From positions 1-18,003 of the forward strand of contig CAZRHH010000064.1 of the NCBI GenBank assembly GCA_964599885.1: a DNA stretch of 18,003 nucleotides, read 5' to 3'. The DNA is from CAZRHH01 sp964599885. GTDB lineage: Bacteria; Chloroflexota; Dehalococcoidia; DSTF01; JACRBR01. The notes below the pieces were generated by a model. That model saw only the letters and a list, made by a program, of their open reading frames with translations, did not search any database and had not been told where the DNA came from. The translations under genes and the position numbers were made by a program. Position 1 is the first letter of the stretch; each line of letters starts with the position of its first letter. Positions 7,828-13,791 of the stretch are shown one piece after another.

Positions 7828-8064
7828 ATGACCGATGTGCTCACCGACAACTGCGTTCACCACTGGGTGCTGGGCCTGCCGGAGAACGACGTGATCCGCG
7901 GCCGCTGCAAGCGCTGCAACGCCGTCCGCGAGTACCCCGCGAGCGTCGAAGGCGCCAGCCGCCAGGGCATCTACGACGAGGCGGCGTCGCTCGGCAAGAG
8001 CATCGCGCTGTTGCCGGATCTGGGAGGGGGGAGCGCGTTGCCGGGTTCCTCAGGGACGTGGTAG
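7828..8064 (+). CDS. Small zinc-ribbon-like protein, function unknown
   Basis: A 78-aa protein with Cys9-x2-His12 and, 14 residues later, Cys27-x2-Cys30 (GRCKRCN), a pattern fitting a small structural zinc site. The C-terminal 35 residues are Gly/Ser/Ala-rich and probably unordered. The ATG at 7828 has a strong Shine-Dalgarno stretch (AGGAAGGGAG) five to six bases upstream, which supports real translation. It precedes the NarL-type regulator on the same strand with 102 bp between them, so co-transcription is possible but the palindromic site in that gap argues for a second promoter. I do not recognise a named family; a role in protein or nucleic-acid contact is only a guess from the zinc motif. 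Confidence 0.75.
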   Translation: MTDVLTDNCVHHWVLGLPENDVIRGRCKRCNAVREYPASVEGASRQGIYDEAASLGKSIALLPDLGGGSALPGSSGTW

Positions 8065-8070
8065 ATTCAC

Positions 8071-8094
8071 AACCCTTAAGGGTTTCTTAAGGGT
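8071..8094 (+). promoter_or_regulatory. Palindrome plus phased CTTAAGGGT direct repeat upstream of the NarL-type regulator
   Basis: AACCCTTAAGGGTT (8071-8084) is a perfect 14-bp palindrome. CTTAAGGGT recurs at 8086-8094, eleven bases after its first occurrence (8075-8083), i.e. one helical turn. With no loop and no T-run it is unlike a terminator and more like a transcription-factor site 73 bases before the regulator start. Confidence 0.5.
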
Positions 8095-8166
8095 GCGGAG
8101 CTAATTAGACGGATCTAGGGGCGCGACCATCACCGGCGCGCCGCACTTCACGGAGGAAGCAAGCAG

Positions 8167-8901
8167 ATGACCAACCAAAACCCCGCGCCCCGCACCCACG
8201 CCAGCCGCATCAAAGTGCTGATCGTCGATGACCACGCGGTCCTGCGGCAGGCGCTCCGCATGCTGCTCGAGAATCAGGCCGAGGTCGAAGTCGTCGGCGA
8301 CGCCGCCAACGGCCGCGAAGCGCTCGACGCCGCTGAGAAGCTGCACCCGGACGTCGTGCTGATGGATATGGTGATGCCCGGCCTGAACGGCCTCGAGGCG
8401 ACGCGCCAGATTCGCCGCCGCCTGCCGAAGGTGAAGGTGCTGATCCTCACCGGCTACATGGAGGATGAGCAGATTCTCGCCGCGCTGCGGGCCGGTGCCA
8501 GCGGCTACGTCGTCAAGAAGAGCGACGTGCAGGAGTTGCTGCTCGGCATCATGTCGGTACACCGTGGCAACACGTACTTCAGCTCGGCGATCAGCGACGG
8601 CGACGCCGTCCAGGACTATCTCTGGCAGGCGAAGAAGCCCGAATCGAAGACCGGCTACGACCTGCTGACGAGCCGCGAGCGCGAGGTGCTACAACTCATC
8701 GCCGAGGGCTACTCGAACCAGAAGATCGCCGGCGAACTCTTCATCAGCGTCAAGACCGTAGAAGCGCACAAAGCGCACATCATGTCGAAACTGCACGCGC
8801 AGAACCGCACGGATCTCATCCGCTACGCGATCCGCAAGGGCATCGTCGGGCTGGAGTCCGGGCCCGACCTTACCGATAACGGCGATCAGGCGGTCGGCTA
8901 G
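8167..8901 (+). CDS. NarL/LuxR-family response regulator
   Basis: Two-component transcription regulator of 244 aa. The receiver domain (about 15-130) has the acidic pair Asp21/Asp22, phospho-acceptor Asp67 (VLMDMVMPG), Thr95, Tyr114 and Lys117, so all switch residues are intact. The LuxR-type helix-turn-helix lies at about 165-225 (LTSREREVLQLIAEGYSN followed by KTVEAHKAHIM). Start ATG 8167 is preceded by GGAGGAAG at good spacing. No histidine kinase is encoded nearby, so the cognate kinase is elsewhere. The next gene starts directly after its stop, suggesting one transcript ending at the hairpin at 9226. The phased repeat upstream is a candidate site for this protein itself (inference). Confidence 0.93.
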   Translation: MTNQNPAPRTHASRIKVLIVDDHAVLRQALRMLLENQAEVEVVGDAANGREALDAAEKLHPDVVLMDMVMPGLNGLEATRQIRRRLPKVKVLILTGYMEDEQILAALRAGASGYVVKKSDVQELLLGIMSVHRGNTYFSSAISDGDAVQDYLWQAKKPESKTGYDLLTSREREVLQLIAEGYSNQKIAGELFISVKTVEAHKAHIMSKLHAQNRTDLIRYAIRKGIVGLESGPDLTDNGDQAVG

Positions 8902-9204
8902 ATGGCGAACGCACGGATTACGCGAGAGAAACGACCGATGAACAACCTTCGCTCCGCTGTGCAGGACATCGCCAAGGCGACGCCGGAGCAGCTACGCGAC
9001 GGCTACCTGACGCGCCTCCGCCGCTTGCTGCGCCTGCGCCGCGACCACTTCGACGAGCTGAACGACCAGGGTCTGCGGCTGCTCGACCGCTCGATCTTCG
9101 CGGCATACTGCGACTGCATCGACATTGGGCAGGGCGACGCCGCAAGGGGCGTACTGAAGGATGTGCGGCTGACGGTGCCGATGTCGCGAAACAACATTCA
9201 CTGA
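8902..9204 (+). CDS. Small helical protein of unknown function, co-transcribed with the regulator
   Basis: A 100-aa protein rich in Leu, Arg and Asp, predicted mostly helical (for example LTRLRRLLRLRRDHFDELND), with no signal peptide or membrane segment. The ATG at 8902 follows the regulator stop codon with no spacer; an alternative ATG at 8938 (87 aa, MNNLRSAV) has a weak purine-rich stretch upstream. I do not recognise the family. The tight coupling to the NarL-type gene and the shared terminator suggest a linked role, for example as an accessory or output protein, but nothing in the sequence proves this. Confidence 0.7.
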   Translation: MANARITREKRPMNNLRSAVQDIAKATPEQLRDGYLTRLRRLLRLRRDHFDELNDQGLRLLDRSIFAAYCDCIDIGQGDAARGVLKDVRLTVPMSRNNIH

Positions 9205-9225
9205 GCCCTGAATCCTAGACTGCTG

Positions 9226-9253
9226 AAGACGCGCGCCGCACGGCGCGCGTCTT
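9226..9253 (+). terminator. Strong hairpin after the regulator operon
   Basis: A perfect 13-bp inverted repeat (arms 9226-9238 and 9241-9253, very GC-rich, two-base gap) lies 22 bases after the stop at 9204. It is followed by GTCTTGTG rather than a clean T-run. It most likely ends transcription of the zinc-ribbon/regulator/100-aa unit. Confidence 0.7.
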
Positions 9254-9577
9254 GTCTTGTGAGTCAGGTTCGGCCGCGGAACTCGACACAGACCACCTCC
9301 AATGTGCCATACTTCGCTCGGAGTTCTTGCGTTCGGTATGCGGATCGCGGTCGCGGATCACGCGTATCGAAATGAGGGGGGCGCTCGCAACTCTGTCATT
9401 GAACGCTGGCACATCGATCGGTCGCGGTCCCGCAGCACCCGGCTCGCGTGTCTGGACGAACGACAGATGACGTCTGACGATGGCTCGTCCCCGGGGGGGT
9501 GGCGCCGGGCAGTAGCGTTGCACTGGACCTTGTAGACCTCGCAGGCACGACGCCATAGTGATGGCAGGACGCGTCAC
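9254..9577. other. Intergenic region upstream of the OmpR-type regulator
   Basis: These 324 bases hold no supported gene. Open frames on both strands have no recognisable domain, are Arg/Ser-rich and lack a ribosome binding site. A weak promoter-like pair TTGTAG (18 bases) CATAGT lies just before the regulator start. No tandem heptad repeat was seen here, unlike in most other gaps of the window. Confidence 0.45.
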
Positions 9578-10345
9578 ATGATGGACTCGAATCTGGAGTT
9601 CTCGGGCGACTCGCGAGACGCCCCGCTGACCGTACTCGTCATACACGACGATGATGCGCTGTTTCGCGTCGTCCGGCTCGAACTCTCGGCGCAGGGGTAC
9701 GCTGCCGAGAGCAGCCAGCCCTCCGAGGACCTTGAGTCGATGATCGACACGTTGGCGCCGGCTTGCACGCTGATCCTTGATCTGTCGCGGCCGGGCGTGA
9801 CTGCGTTTGACATCCTCAAACGCTGCAAGCTACATGTGGCGTTGCCTGTACTGGTGGCGACCTCGGAGCGCAATCTCGTGTTCAAGAGGCTCTGCCTGGA
9901 ACTGGGTGCCGATGACGTCGTGGCCGGACCGTACAAAGTCACAGAACTTGCGGACCGTATCGCCATCATGCTGCAGCGAAAGGCTGCCCCGCGGAGCCAG
10001 TGGAATGTCACGCGCGTAGGCGACATCGAAATCGACTTCGATCTGGGCGATGTGCGCCGCGCCGGCGTGCCGCTGAAACTGACACCGACCGAATGGCTCC
10101 TCGTGAAGGAACTCGCATCGCGCCGCGGCGAGGTGGTGGCCGCGCACACGCTATTGACTCGCGTCTGGGGCGAGGATTTCGCCGAGGACGTTCGGTACCT
10201 GGATATCTGGATGAACAGACTGAGCCGCAAGATCGAGCGGGACGCCGCAGTGCCCGGGTTGATACGATCCCTCCCCGGTCCCGGATACATGCTGACGGCC
10301 GATCTGCCGCCCAGTGCCGGTATCGAGCGTGCCAGCGCCGGCTGA
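9578..10345 (+). CDS. OmpR/PhoB-type response regulator with altered receiver
   Basis: 255 aa; receiver at about 17-135 and winged-helix DNA-binding domain at about 145-243 (KLTPTEWLLVKELASRRGEV, then VWGEDF and a C-terminal hairpin GPGYML). The acidic pair Asp24/Asp25, the phospho-acceptor Asp68 (LILDLSRPG) and Thr95 are present. The invariant Lys of the '(T/K)KP(F/Y)' motif is replaced: the sequence reads DDVVAGPY, placing Gly117 at the Lys position. This suggests an atypical or phosphorylation-independent regulator. Two ATG codons stand in tandem at 9578 and 9581. No kinase gene is adjacent. Its stop is two bases from the stop of the convergent gene at 10348, with no room for a terminator. 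Confidence 0.88.
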   Translation: MMDSNLEFSGDSRDAPLTVLVIHDDDALFRVVRLELSAQGYAAESSQPSEDLESMIDTLAPACTLILDLSRPGVTAFDILKRCKLHVALPVLVATSERNLVFKRLCLELGADDVVAGPYKVTELADRIAIMLQRKAAPRSQWNVTRVGDIEIDFDLGDVRRAGVPLKLTPTEWLLVKELASRRGEVVAAHTLLTRVWGEDFAEDVRYLDIWMNRLSRKIERDAAVPGLIRSLPGPGYMLTADLPPSAGIERASAG

Positions 10346-10347
10346 CC

Positions 10348-10722
10348 TCACGTCTGCATGCCGACAGCGAGCAGCACGCCGTTATGGATAAGAAAGCTGC
10401 GGACGGTGTTGCCCCACTTCCCCTTGCGCATGCGCGAGCCCTCGATCGTCGCCTGCCACTCGTCGATCAGCTTGGCGTAGTGCTCGCGGCCCCTGGTGCG
10501 GATGCGCCGTTCGCCGTCCTTGATCATCGTCGTCTCCTTGATGATCTGGTCCGGGTCGCGATTCGCGTATCGGCAGAACGCTTCGAGCATCGGCAGCCGT
10601 TCCGGATCATCGGTCGCCGGGTCGCCGCCCCAGTGCTGGCGCAGACCATCGATCCACGTAACGACGGCGGCGTACTCGAGCAGCGGCTTCAGTTCGATTG
10701 ACTCTTCCGGCGTGTCGGTCAA
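10348..10722 (-). CDS. Probable tyrosine-recombinase N-terminal (SAM-like, core-binding) domain protein, no catalytic domain
   Basis: 124 aa, predicted all-helical. The region from about 45 (MLEAFCRYANRDPDQII) to about 115 (GNTVRSFLIHNGV) resembles the core-binding domain of XerC/D-like and phage integrases, where a short helical bundle ends in '..vrsFl..ngv'. The catalytic R-HxxR-Y domain is absent: the frame stops at 10348, next to the convergent regulator. The first start in this frame on this side of the tandem array is TTG at 10722; no Shine-Dalgarno sequence is convincing, and the frame stays open through the heptad array into the gap, so the 5' end is uncertain. It could be a truncated integrase remnant or a free-standing domain protein. 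Domain assignment is by eye only. Confidence 0.55.
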   Translation of the reverse strand: MTDTPEESIELKPLLEYAAVVTWIDGLRQHWGGDPATDDPERLPMLEAFCRYANRDPDQIIKETTMIKDGERRIRTRGREHYAKLIDEWQATIEGSRMRKGKWGNTVRSFLIHNGVLLAVGMQT

Positions 10723-10725
10723 CTC

Positions 10726-10787
10726 GTTCCCAGTTCCCAGTTCCCAGTTCCCAGTTCCCAGTTCCCAGTTCCCAGTTCCCAGTTCCC
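10726..10787. repeat. Tandem heptanucleotide array (GTTCCCA)n, cut by the assembly gap
   Basis: GTTCCCA is repeated perfectly for eight full copies plus six bases (62 bp) and runs directly into the N gap. The minus-strand reading is TGGGAAC. It resembles the STRR heptamer repeats known from filamentous cyanobacteria in period and style. The true copy number is unknown, because the gap probably marks a collapse at this array. Confidence 0.95.
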
Positions 10788-10887
10788 NNNNNNNNNNNNN
10801 NNNNNNNNNNNNNNNNNNNNNNNNNNNNNNNNNNNNNNNNNNNNNNNNNNNNNNNNNNNNNNNNNNNNNNNNNNNNNNNNNNNNNNN
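10788..10887. other. Assembly gap of 100 N
   Basis: Exactly 100 undetermined bases, the usual placeholder for a scaffold join of unknown size. Nothing can be said of its content except that the array at 10726 enters it on the left and the nitroreductase gene ends eight bases after it on the right. Confidence 1.
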
Positions 10888-10895
10888 ACAACCCG

Positions 10896-11684
10896 CTACA
10901 TCGGTAGTCCGTACTTCTCGGCGAGACGCTTAATCTCCTCAATGCGCTTCGGATCGTGAGGCTTGGCCGGCTCCTGGATCATCTTCTCGGCCTTCAACTC
11001 CTCAACGACCTTATCGTCGCGCTTGAACGGCTTGCCGTGCTCGCCCTCGAAGTACATTTCCTCGAAGGGCGGGCGCGGGCGCTGGCCGCCACCATCCCAC
11101 GACTCCGCCGGATAGCCGACGAGGATCGTCGGCAGCGGGATCCAGTCGTCGGGCGTCTTGAAGACTTCCTTCAGCACGGCGCCGTTCAGCGTCACCAACC
11201 CGACGCCGAGGCCTTCGTCGACGCCCGTGAGCATCGCCTGGCAGACGGCGATCCCGACGTCGAACGTCGAACCGATCGGATAGCCGGGACCTTTCGTCAT
11301 CGGGTTGAGGATCTGCGGGTACACGAACTCATCGACGAACTTGTGGCTCCAGCCGTGCGTCGGCGCGAGCGCACCCACGTCGACGAGTTCCTTCAGTGGC
11401 CGCCCTTCGTTGCGCACGACGACGCCGAGATCGTTGAAGAAATGGATGTGTACCGGCGCAAGCTCGACGTTTAGTCCGGCGACGGGCGTCTTCATGCGCG
11501 TCAGCTGGTCTTCGGTCAGGTCGTCGCGGAAGCTAACGACCGCCCGCGCCCACTGCGCGTTGACCGCGCACGATGCCAGCCGCGCCGCTTCGAGCATCTT
11601 CTGGATCTTTTCGCGCTCGACGGGCCGGTCCGGGTCGAAGAACCGAATCGAACGCCGCCGGCCGATGACTTCCTTGAATTCCAT
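10896..11684 (-). CDS. Nitroreductase-family FMN oxidoreductase
   Basis: Predicted FMN-dependent NAD(P)H oxidoreductase of 262 aa. The N-terminal RRSIRFF (10-16) matches the FMN-phosphate-binding start of the family, followed by the helix EKIQKMLEAARLAS and N42-A-Q44-W. Near residue 160 the segment DVGIAVCQAMLTGVDEGLGVGLVTLN matches the family's core helix with the 'GlG..w' signature. The C-terminal 45 residues are a charged helical extension. The frame is open to 11768, but the ATG at 11684 is chosen because it begins the conserved domain and has GAGGTG just upstream. The substrate cannot be inferred. The stop lies eight bases from the assembly gap; the upstream region toward the divergent crotonase gene is repeat-rich. 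Confidence 0.88.
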   Translation of the reverse strand: MEFKEVIGRRRSIRFFDPDRPVEREKIQKMLEAARLASCAVNAQWARAVVSFRDDLTEDQLTRMKTPVAGLNVELAPVHIHFFNDLGVVVRNEGRPLKELVDVGALAPTHGWSHKFVDEFVYPQILNPMTKGPGYPIGSTFDVGIAVCQAMLTGVDEGLGVGLVTLNGAVLKEVFKTPDDWIPLPTILVGYPAESWDGGGQRPRPPFEEMYFEGEHGKPFKRDDKVVEELKAEKMIQEPAKPHDPKRIEEIKRLAEKYGLPM

Positions 11685-11696
11685 GCTGCACCTCGT

Positions 11697-11844
11697 GTGG
11701 GTCGCTGGGTTGCTGGTGGTGGGTCGCTGGTTCGCGGCCATTGTCCGGCATGGCGGGGGGACGATCAACGAAGTGGAGTCGGGAAGCGGGAAGCGGGAGG
11801 CGGGATTGGCCAGGGAAGTTGGAGGTCAGACGTCGGAGTCGGAA
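11697..11844. repeat. Degenerate heptad repeats between the divergent nitroreductase and crotonase genes
   Basis: GTGGGTCGCTGG occurs twice (11697-11708, 11719-11730). The heptads GGGAAGC, GGGAAGC, GGGAGGC, GGGATTG stand in tandem at 11781-11808, and CGTCGGA, GTCGGAA at 11831-11844. The whole divergent intergenic stretch (11685-11934) has no supported gene. Confidence 0.6.
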
Positions 11845-11934
11845 AGCAGGGCTGCGCGGTGATGGTTCGTAACGTGGCGCTGTGCGAGATTGAGCGCGCG
11901 TCGAGCCGGTAGTGAGCTGAAGGAATGTGCCGCC

Positions 11935-12747
11935 ATGGGCTACGAACAGATCACCTACGACACGCGTGACGGCGTTGCGACGATCACGCTCAACCGGCCT
12001 GAGCGGATGAACGCCTTCACCGACGTGATGATCCGCGAGTGGGCGGCGGCGCTCGATGAGGCGCGGCTCGACCGTGACGTGCGCGTCGTCATCCTTACCG
12101 GCGAGGGACGCGGGTTCTGTGCCGGCGCCGACCTGCGCGCCGGCTCCGGCATCAACGATCCGGCGAACGCGGACAAGCCGCCGACCGCCGCCGACCGTCG
12201 CAACTGGCTGCGCGACGGGGTCCATCAGGTGCCGCGTGCGGTGCAACTGCTCGACAAGCCGTACATCGCCGCCGTCAACGGCGCGGCGGTGGGCGCCGGC
12301 ATGGACATGGCGTCGATGGCGGACATCCGCATCGCGTCGGAGTCGGCGAAGTTCGCGATGTCGTACGTGAAGGTCGGCCTCGTGCCGGGCGACGGCGGCT
12401 GCTACTTCCTGCCGCGTATCGTCGGCCTGGCGAAGGCGCTCGAGCTGATCTGGAGCGGCGACTTCTTCGACGCGCAGGAGGCGCTCCGCATCGGCTACGT
12501 GACGAAGGTCGTGCCGGCCGACGCGCTGATGGACGAGACGCGCGCGTTCGCCCGCCGTCTCGCCGAAGGCCCTGCCGTGGCGATGCAGCTTGCGAAGCGC
12601 CTCGTCTACCGTAGCCTCAACGCCGACTGGCACGAGGCCTTCGAGCTGGCGAACGGCGCGATGGCGATCGCCCAGACGACGGAAGACGCCCGCGAAGGCC
12701 CGCGCGCCTTCGTCGAAAACCGCCCGCCCAAGTTCACCGGGCGTTGA
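11935..12747 (+). CDS. Crotonase-superfamily enzyme (enoyl-CoA hydratase/isomerase-like)
   Basis: 270 aa with a clear crotonase fold pattern: ATITLNRPERMNAF (15-28), oxyanion-hole segments GFCAGADL (60-67) and NGAAVGAGMD (115-124), then VKVGLVPGDGG (145-155) and LPRIVG. The two Glu of classic enoyl-CoA hydratase (rat Glu144 and Glu164) align with Asp124 and Tyr144, so a simple hydratase reaction is doubtful. Asp153 in PGDGG is a possible acid/base, near but not exactly at the position used by some isomerases and dehalogenases. The frame opens at 11890, but the ATG at 11935 has AAGGAA nine bases upstream and starts the conserved domain. It is followed by a 34-bp palindromic repeat and purQ; no other CoA-pathway gene is nearby. 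Confidence 0.9.
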   Translation: MGYEQITYDTRDGVATITLNRPERMNAFTDVMIREWAAALDEARLDRDVRVVILTGEGRGFCAGADLRAGSGINDPANADKPPTAADRRNWLRDGVHQVPRAVQLLDKPYIAAVNGAAVGAGMDMASMADIRIASESAKFAMSYVKVGLVPGDGGCYFLPRIVGLAKALELIWSGDFFDAQEALRIGYVTKVVPADALMDETRAFARRLAEGPAVAMQLAKRLVYRSLNADWHEAFELANGAMAIAQTTEDAREGPRAFVENRPPKFTGR

Positions 12748-12808
12748 GTGGGGGCTGTGAGCGTTCTGAGGAGTTCTCATCACAAATAGAACTCCGGCAA
12801 CGAGTCTA

Positions 12809-12842
12809 CGGTAGGGGCGAACCTATGTGTTCGCCCCGGTAT
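12809..12842. repeat. 34-bp palindromic dispersed repeat, copy 1
   Basis: Contains the inverted repeat GGGGCGAAC - CTATGT - GTTCGCCCC inside a 34-bp unit that is identical to 13658-13691. It lies between the crotonase gene and purQ and can form a 9-bp stem, so it may also act as a terminator-like hairpin. Confidence 0.9.
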
Positions 12843-12880
12843 GGCCGGCAAACGGCAACGATGGCGGCCTAAATGAAGCC

Positions 12881-12908
12881 TCCGACGTCCGATTTCCGAC
12901 GTCTGATC
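12881..12908. repeat. Heptad repeat TCCGANN in the purQ upstream region
   Basis: TCCGACG, TCCGATT, TCCGACG, TCTGATC in exact seven-base register, ending 17 bases before the purQ -10 hexamer (12926). Any -35 element for purQ would overlap its right end. Confidence 0.65.
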
Positions 12909-12925
12909 TCCCCGGCCACGCCCGA

Positions 12926-12931
12926 TATACT
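12926..12931 (+). promoter_or_regulatory. Candidate -10 (TATACT) of purQ, leaderless transcript
   Basis: TATACT ends eight bases before the purQ ATG (12940), which would put the transcription start at or one to two bases before the start codon. There is no Shine-Dalgarno sequence. No good -35 hexamer is visible at 17 bases upstream. Confidence 0.5.
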
Positions 12932-12939
12932 GAAGCACA

Positions 12940-13641
12940 ATGAACTTCGCTGTCCTCGTCTTCCCCGGCACCTGGTCCGACAAGGACTGCCAGTACGTGC
13001 TGACGCATGGACTTGGCCAGCAGGCTGACCTCGTCTGGCACACGGACTCGAATCTCGATTCGTACGACGCGGTCGTGATTCCCGGCGGGTTCTCGTACGG
13101 CGACCACCTCCGCACCGGCGCCGTCGCGCGCTTCTCGCCGGTGATGGCGGCCGTGACGCGGCACGCCGAGGCCGGAAAGCCCGTCATCGGCAGCTGCAAC
13201 GGGTTCCAGATCCTGTGCGAGTCGCATCTGCTGCCGGGCGCGCTGATGCGCAACGACAGCCTGCAATTCCGCTGCATGCCGGCGCATCTGCGCGTCGAGA
13301 ACGCGGACACGATGTTTAGCCGCAGCGCCGCCGAGGGCGACGTGTTAATGGTTCCGGTCTCGCACGGCGAAGGCAACTACTACGCTGATGCGGCGACCGT
13401 CGCGACGCTCGAAGCCGAGAAGCGCGTCGTCTTCCGCTACACCACGCCCGAAGGCGAGGTGACGCACGAGGCGAACCCGAACGGCTCCGTCAACAACATC
13501 GCCGGCATCATCAACGAGCGTGGCAACGTGCTGGGCATGATGCCGCACCCCGAACGCTCCAGCGAAGCCCTGATGGGCAGCACCGACGGCCTCGTTATCT
13601 TCCGCTCGATCGTCGAAAGCGCGATCAGCGCTGTGGTCTGA
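12940..13641 (+). CDS. purQ: Phosphoribosylformylglycinamidine synthase, glutaminase subunit PurQ
   Basis: Glutamine amidotransferase subunit of the fourth step of purine biosynthesis (FGAR to FGAM), supplying ammonia to PurL within the PurL-PurQ-PurS complex. The 233-aa class I amidotransferase has FPGTWSDKD at the start, VIPGGFSYGDHLRTG (46-60), the nucleophile elbow GSCNGFQIL with Cys86, and the MPHPERSSE segment giving His203 and Glu205 of the triad. The length is typical of the small bacterial PurQ. Starts ATG 12940 with a TATACT hexamer just upstream and no Shine-Dalgarno sequence. Neither purS nor purL is adjacent, so the gene is detached from the usual pur cluster. It is flanked on both sides by identical 34-bp palindromic repeats. 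Confidence 0.96.
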   Translation: MNFAVLVFPGTWSDKDCQYVLTHGLGQQADLVWHTDSNLDSYDAVVIPGGFSYGDHLRTGAVARFSPVMAAVTRHAEAGKPVIGSCNGFQILCESHLLPGALMRNDSLQFRCMPAHLRVENADTMFSRSAAEGDVLMVPVSHGEGNYYADAATVATLEAEKRVVFRYTTPEGEVTHEANPNGSVNNIAGIINERGNVLGMMPHPERSSEALMGSTDGLVIFRSIVESAISAVV

Positions 13642-13657
13642 AAACTGAACGTTACCG

Positions 13658-13691
13658 CGGTAGGGGCGAACCTATGTGTTCGCCCCGGTAT
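13658..13691. repeat. 34-bp palindromic dispersed repeat, copy 2
   Basis: Identical over 34 bp and in the same orientation as 12809-12842. It starts 17 bases after the purQ stop and could also form the purQ terminator hairpin. Confidence 0.9.
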
Positions 13692-13738
13692 CGCGCGCAC
13701 ACGTGACCAAAATCGATGTTGACATATCCGCAGCAGGC

Positions 13739-13771
13739 CGAACCAGCGTGTGCGCCCCCGTATCGCGCACC
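13739..13771. repeat. Decayed third copy of the palindromic repeat
   Basis: Reads CCGAACC..GTGTGCGCCCCCG then TATCGCGCAC, matching the right part of copy 2 and its flank (GCGAACC..GTGTTCGCCCCG, TATCGCGCGCAC) with several substitutions. One stem arm is damaged. Confidence 0.5.
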
Positions 13772-13791
13772 CAAGCAACCAACTCAGCCGG

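Noticed and set aside
8071..8084. Terminator of the zinc-ribbon gene
   Set aside because: The palindrome has no loop and no T-run, and the half-site is repeated in direct phase, which fits a protein-binding site better.
9215..9646. Minus-strand frame of 143 aa and plus-strand frames in 9252-9535
   Set aside because: No motif, no ribosome binding site and Arg/Ser-rich composition; they overlap a hairpin and the start of a real gene.
10726..10787. CRISPR array
   Set aside because: The unit is only seven bases in direct tandem, with no spacers and no cas genes nearby.
11533..12783. Minus-strand frame of 416 aa over the crotonase gene
   Set aside because: It is the antisense of the crotonase and also reads the nitroreductase in a wrong frame; composition is Arg/His-rich.
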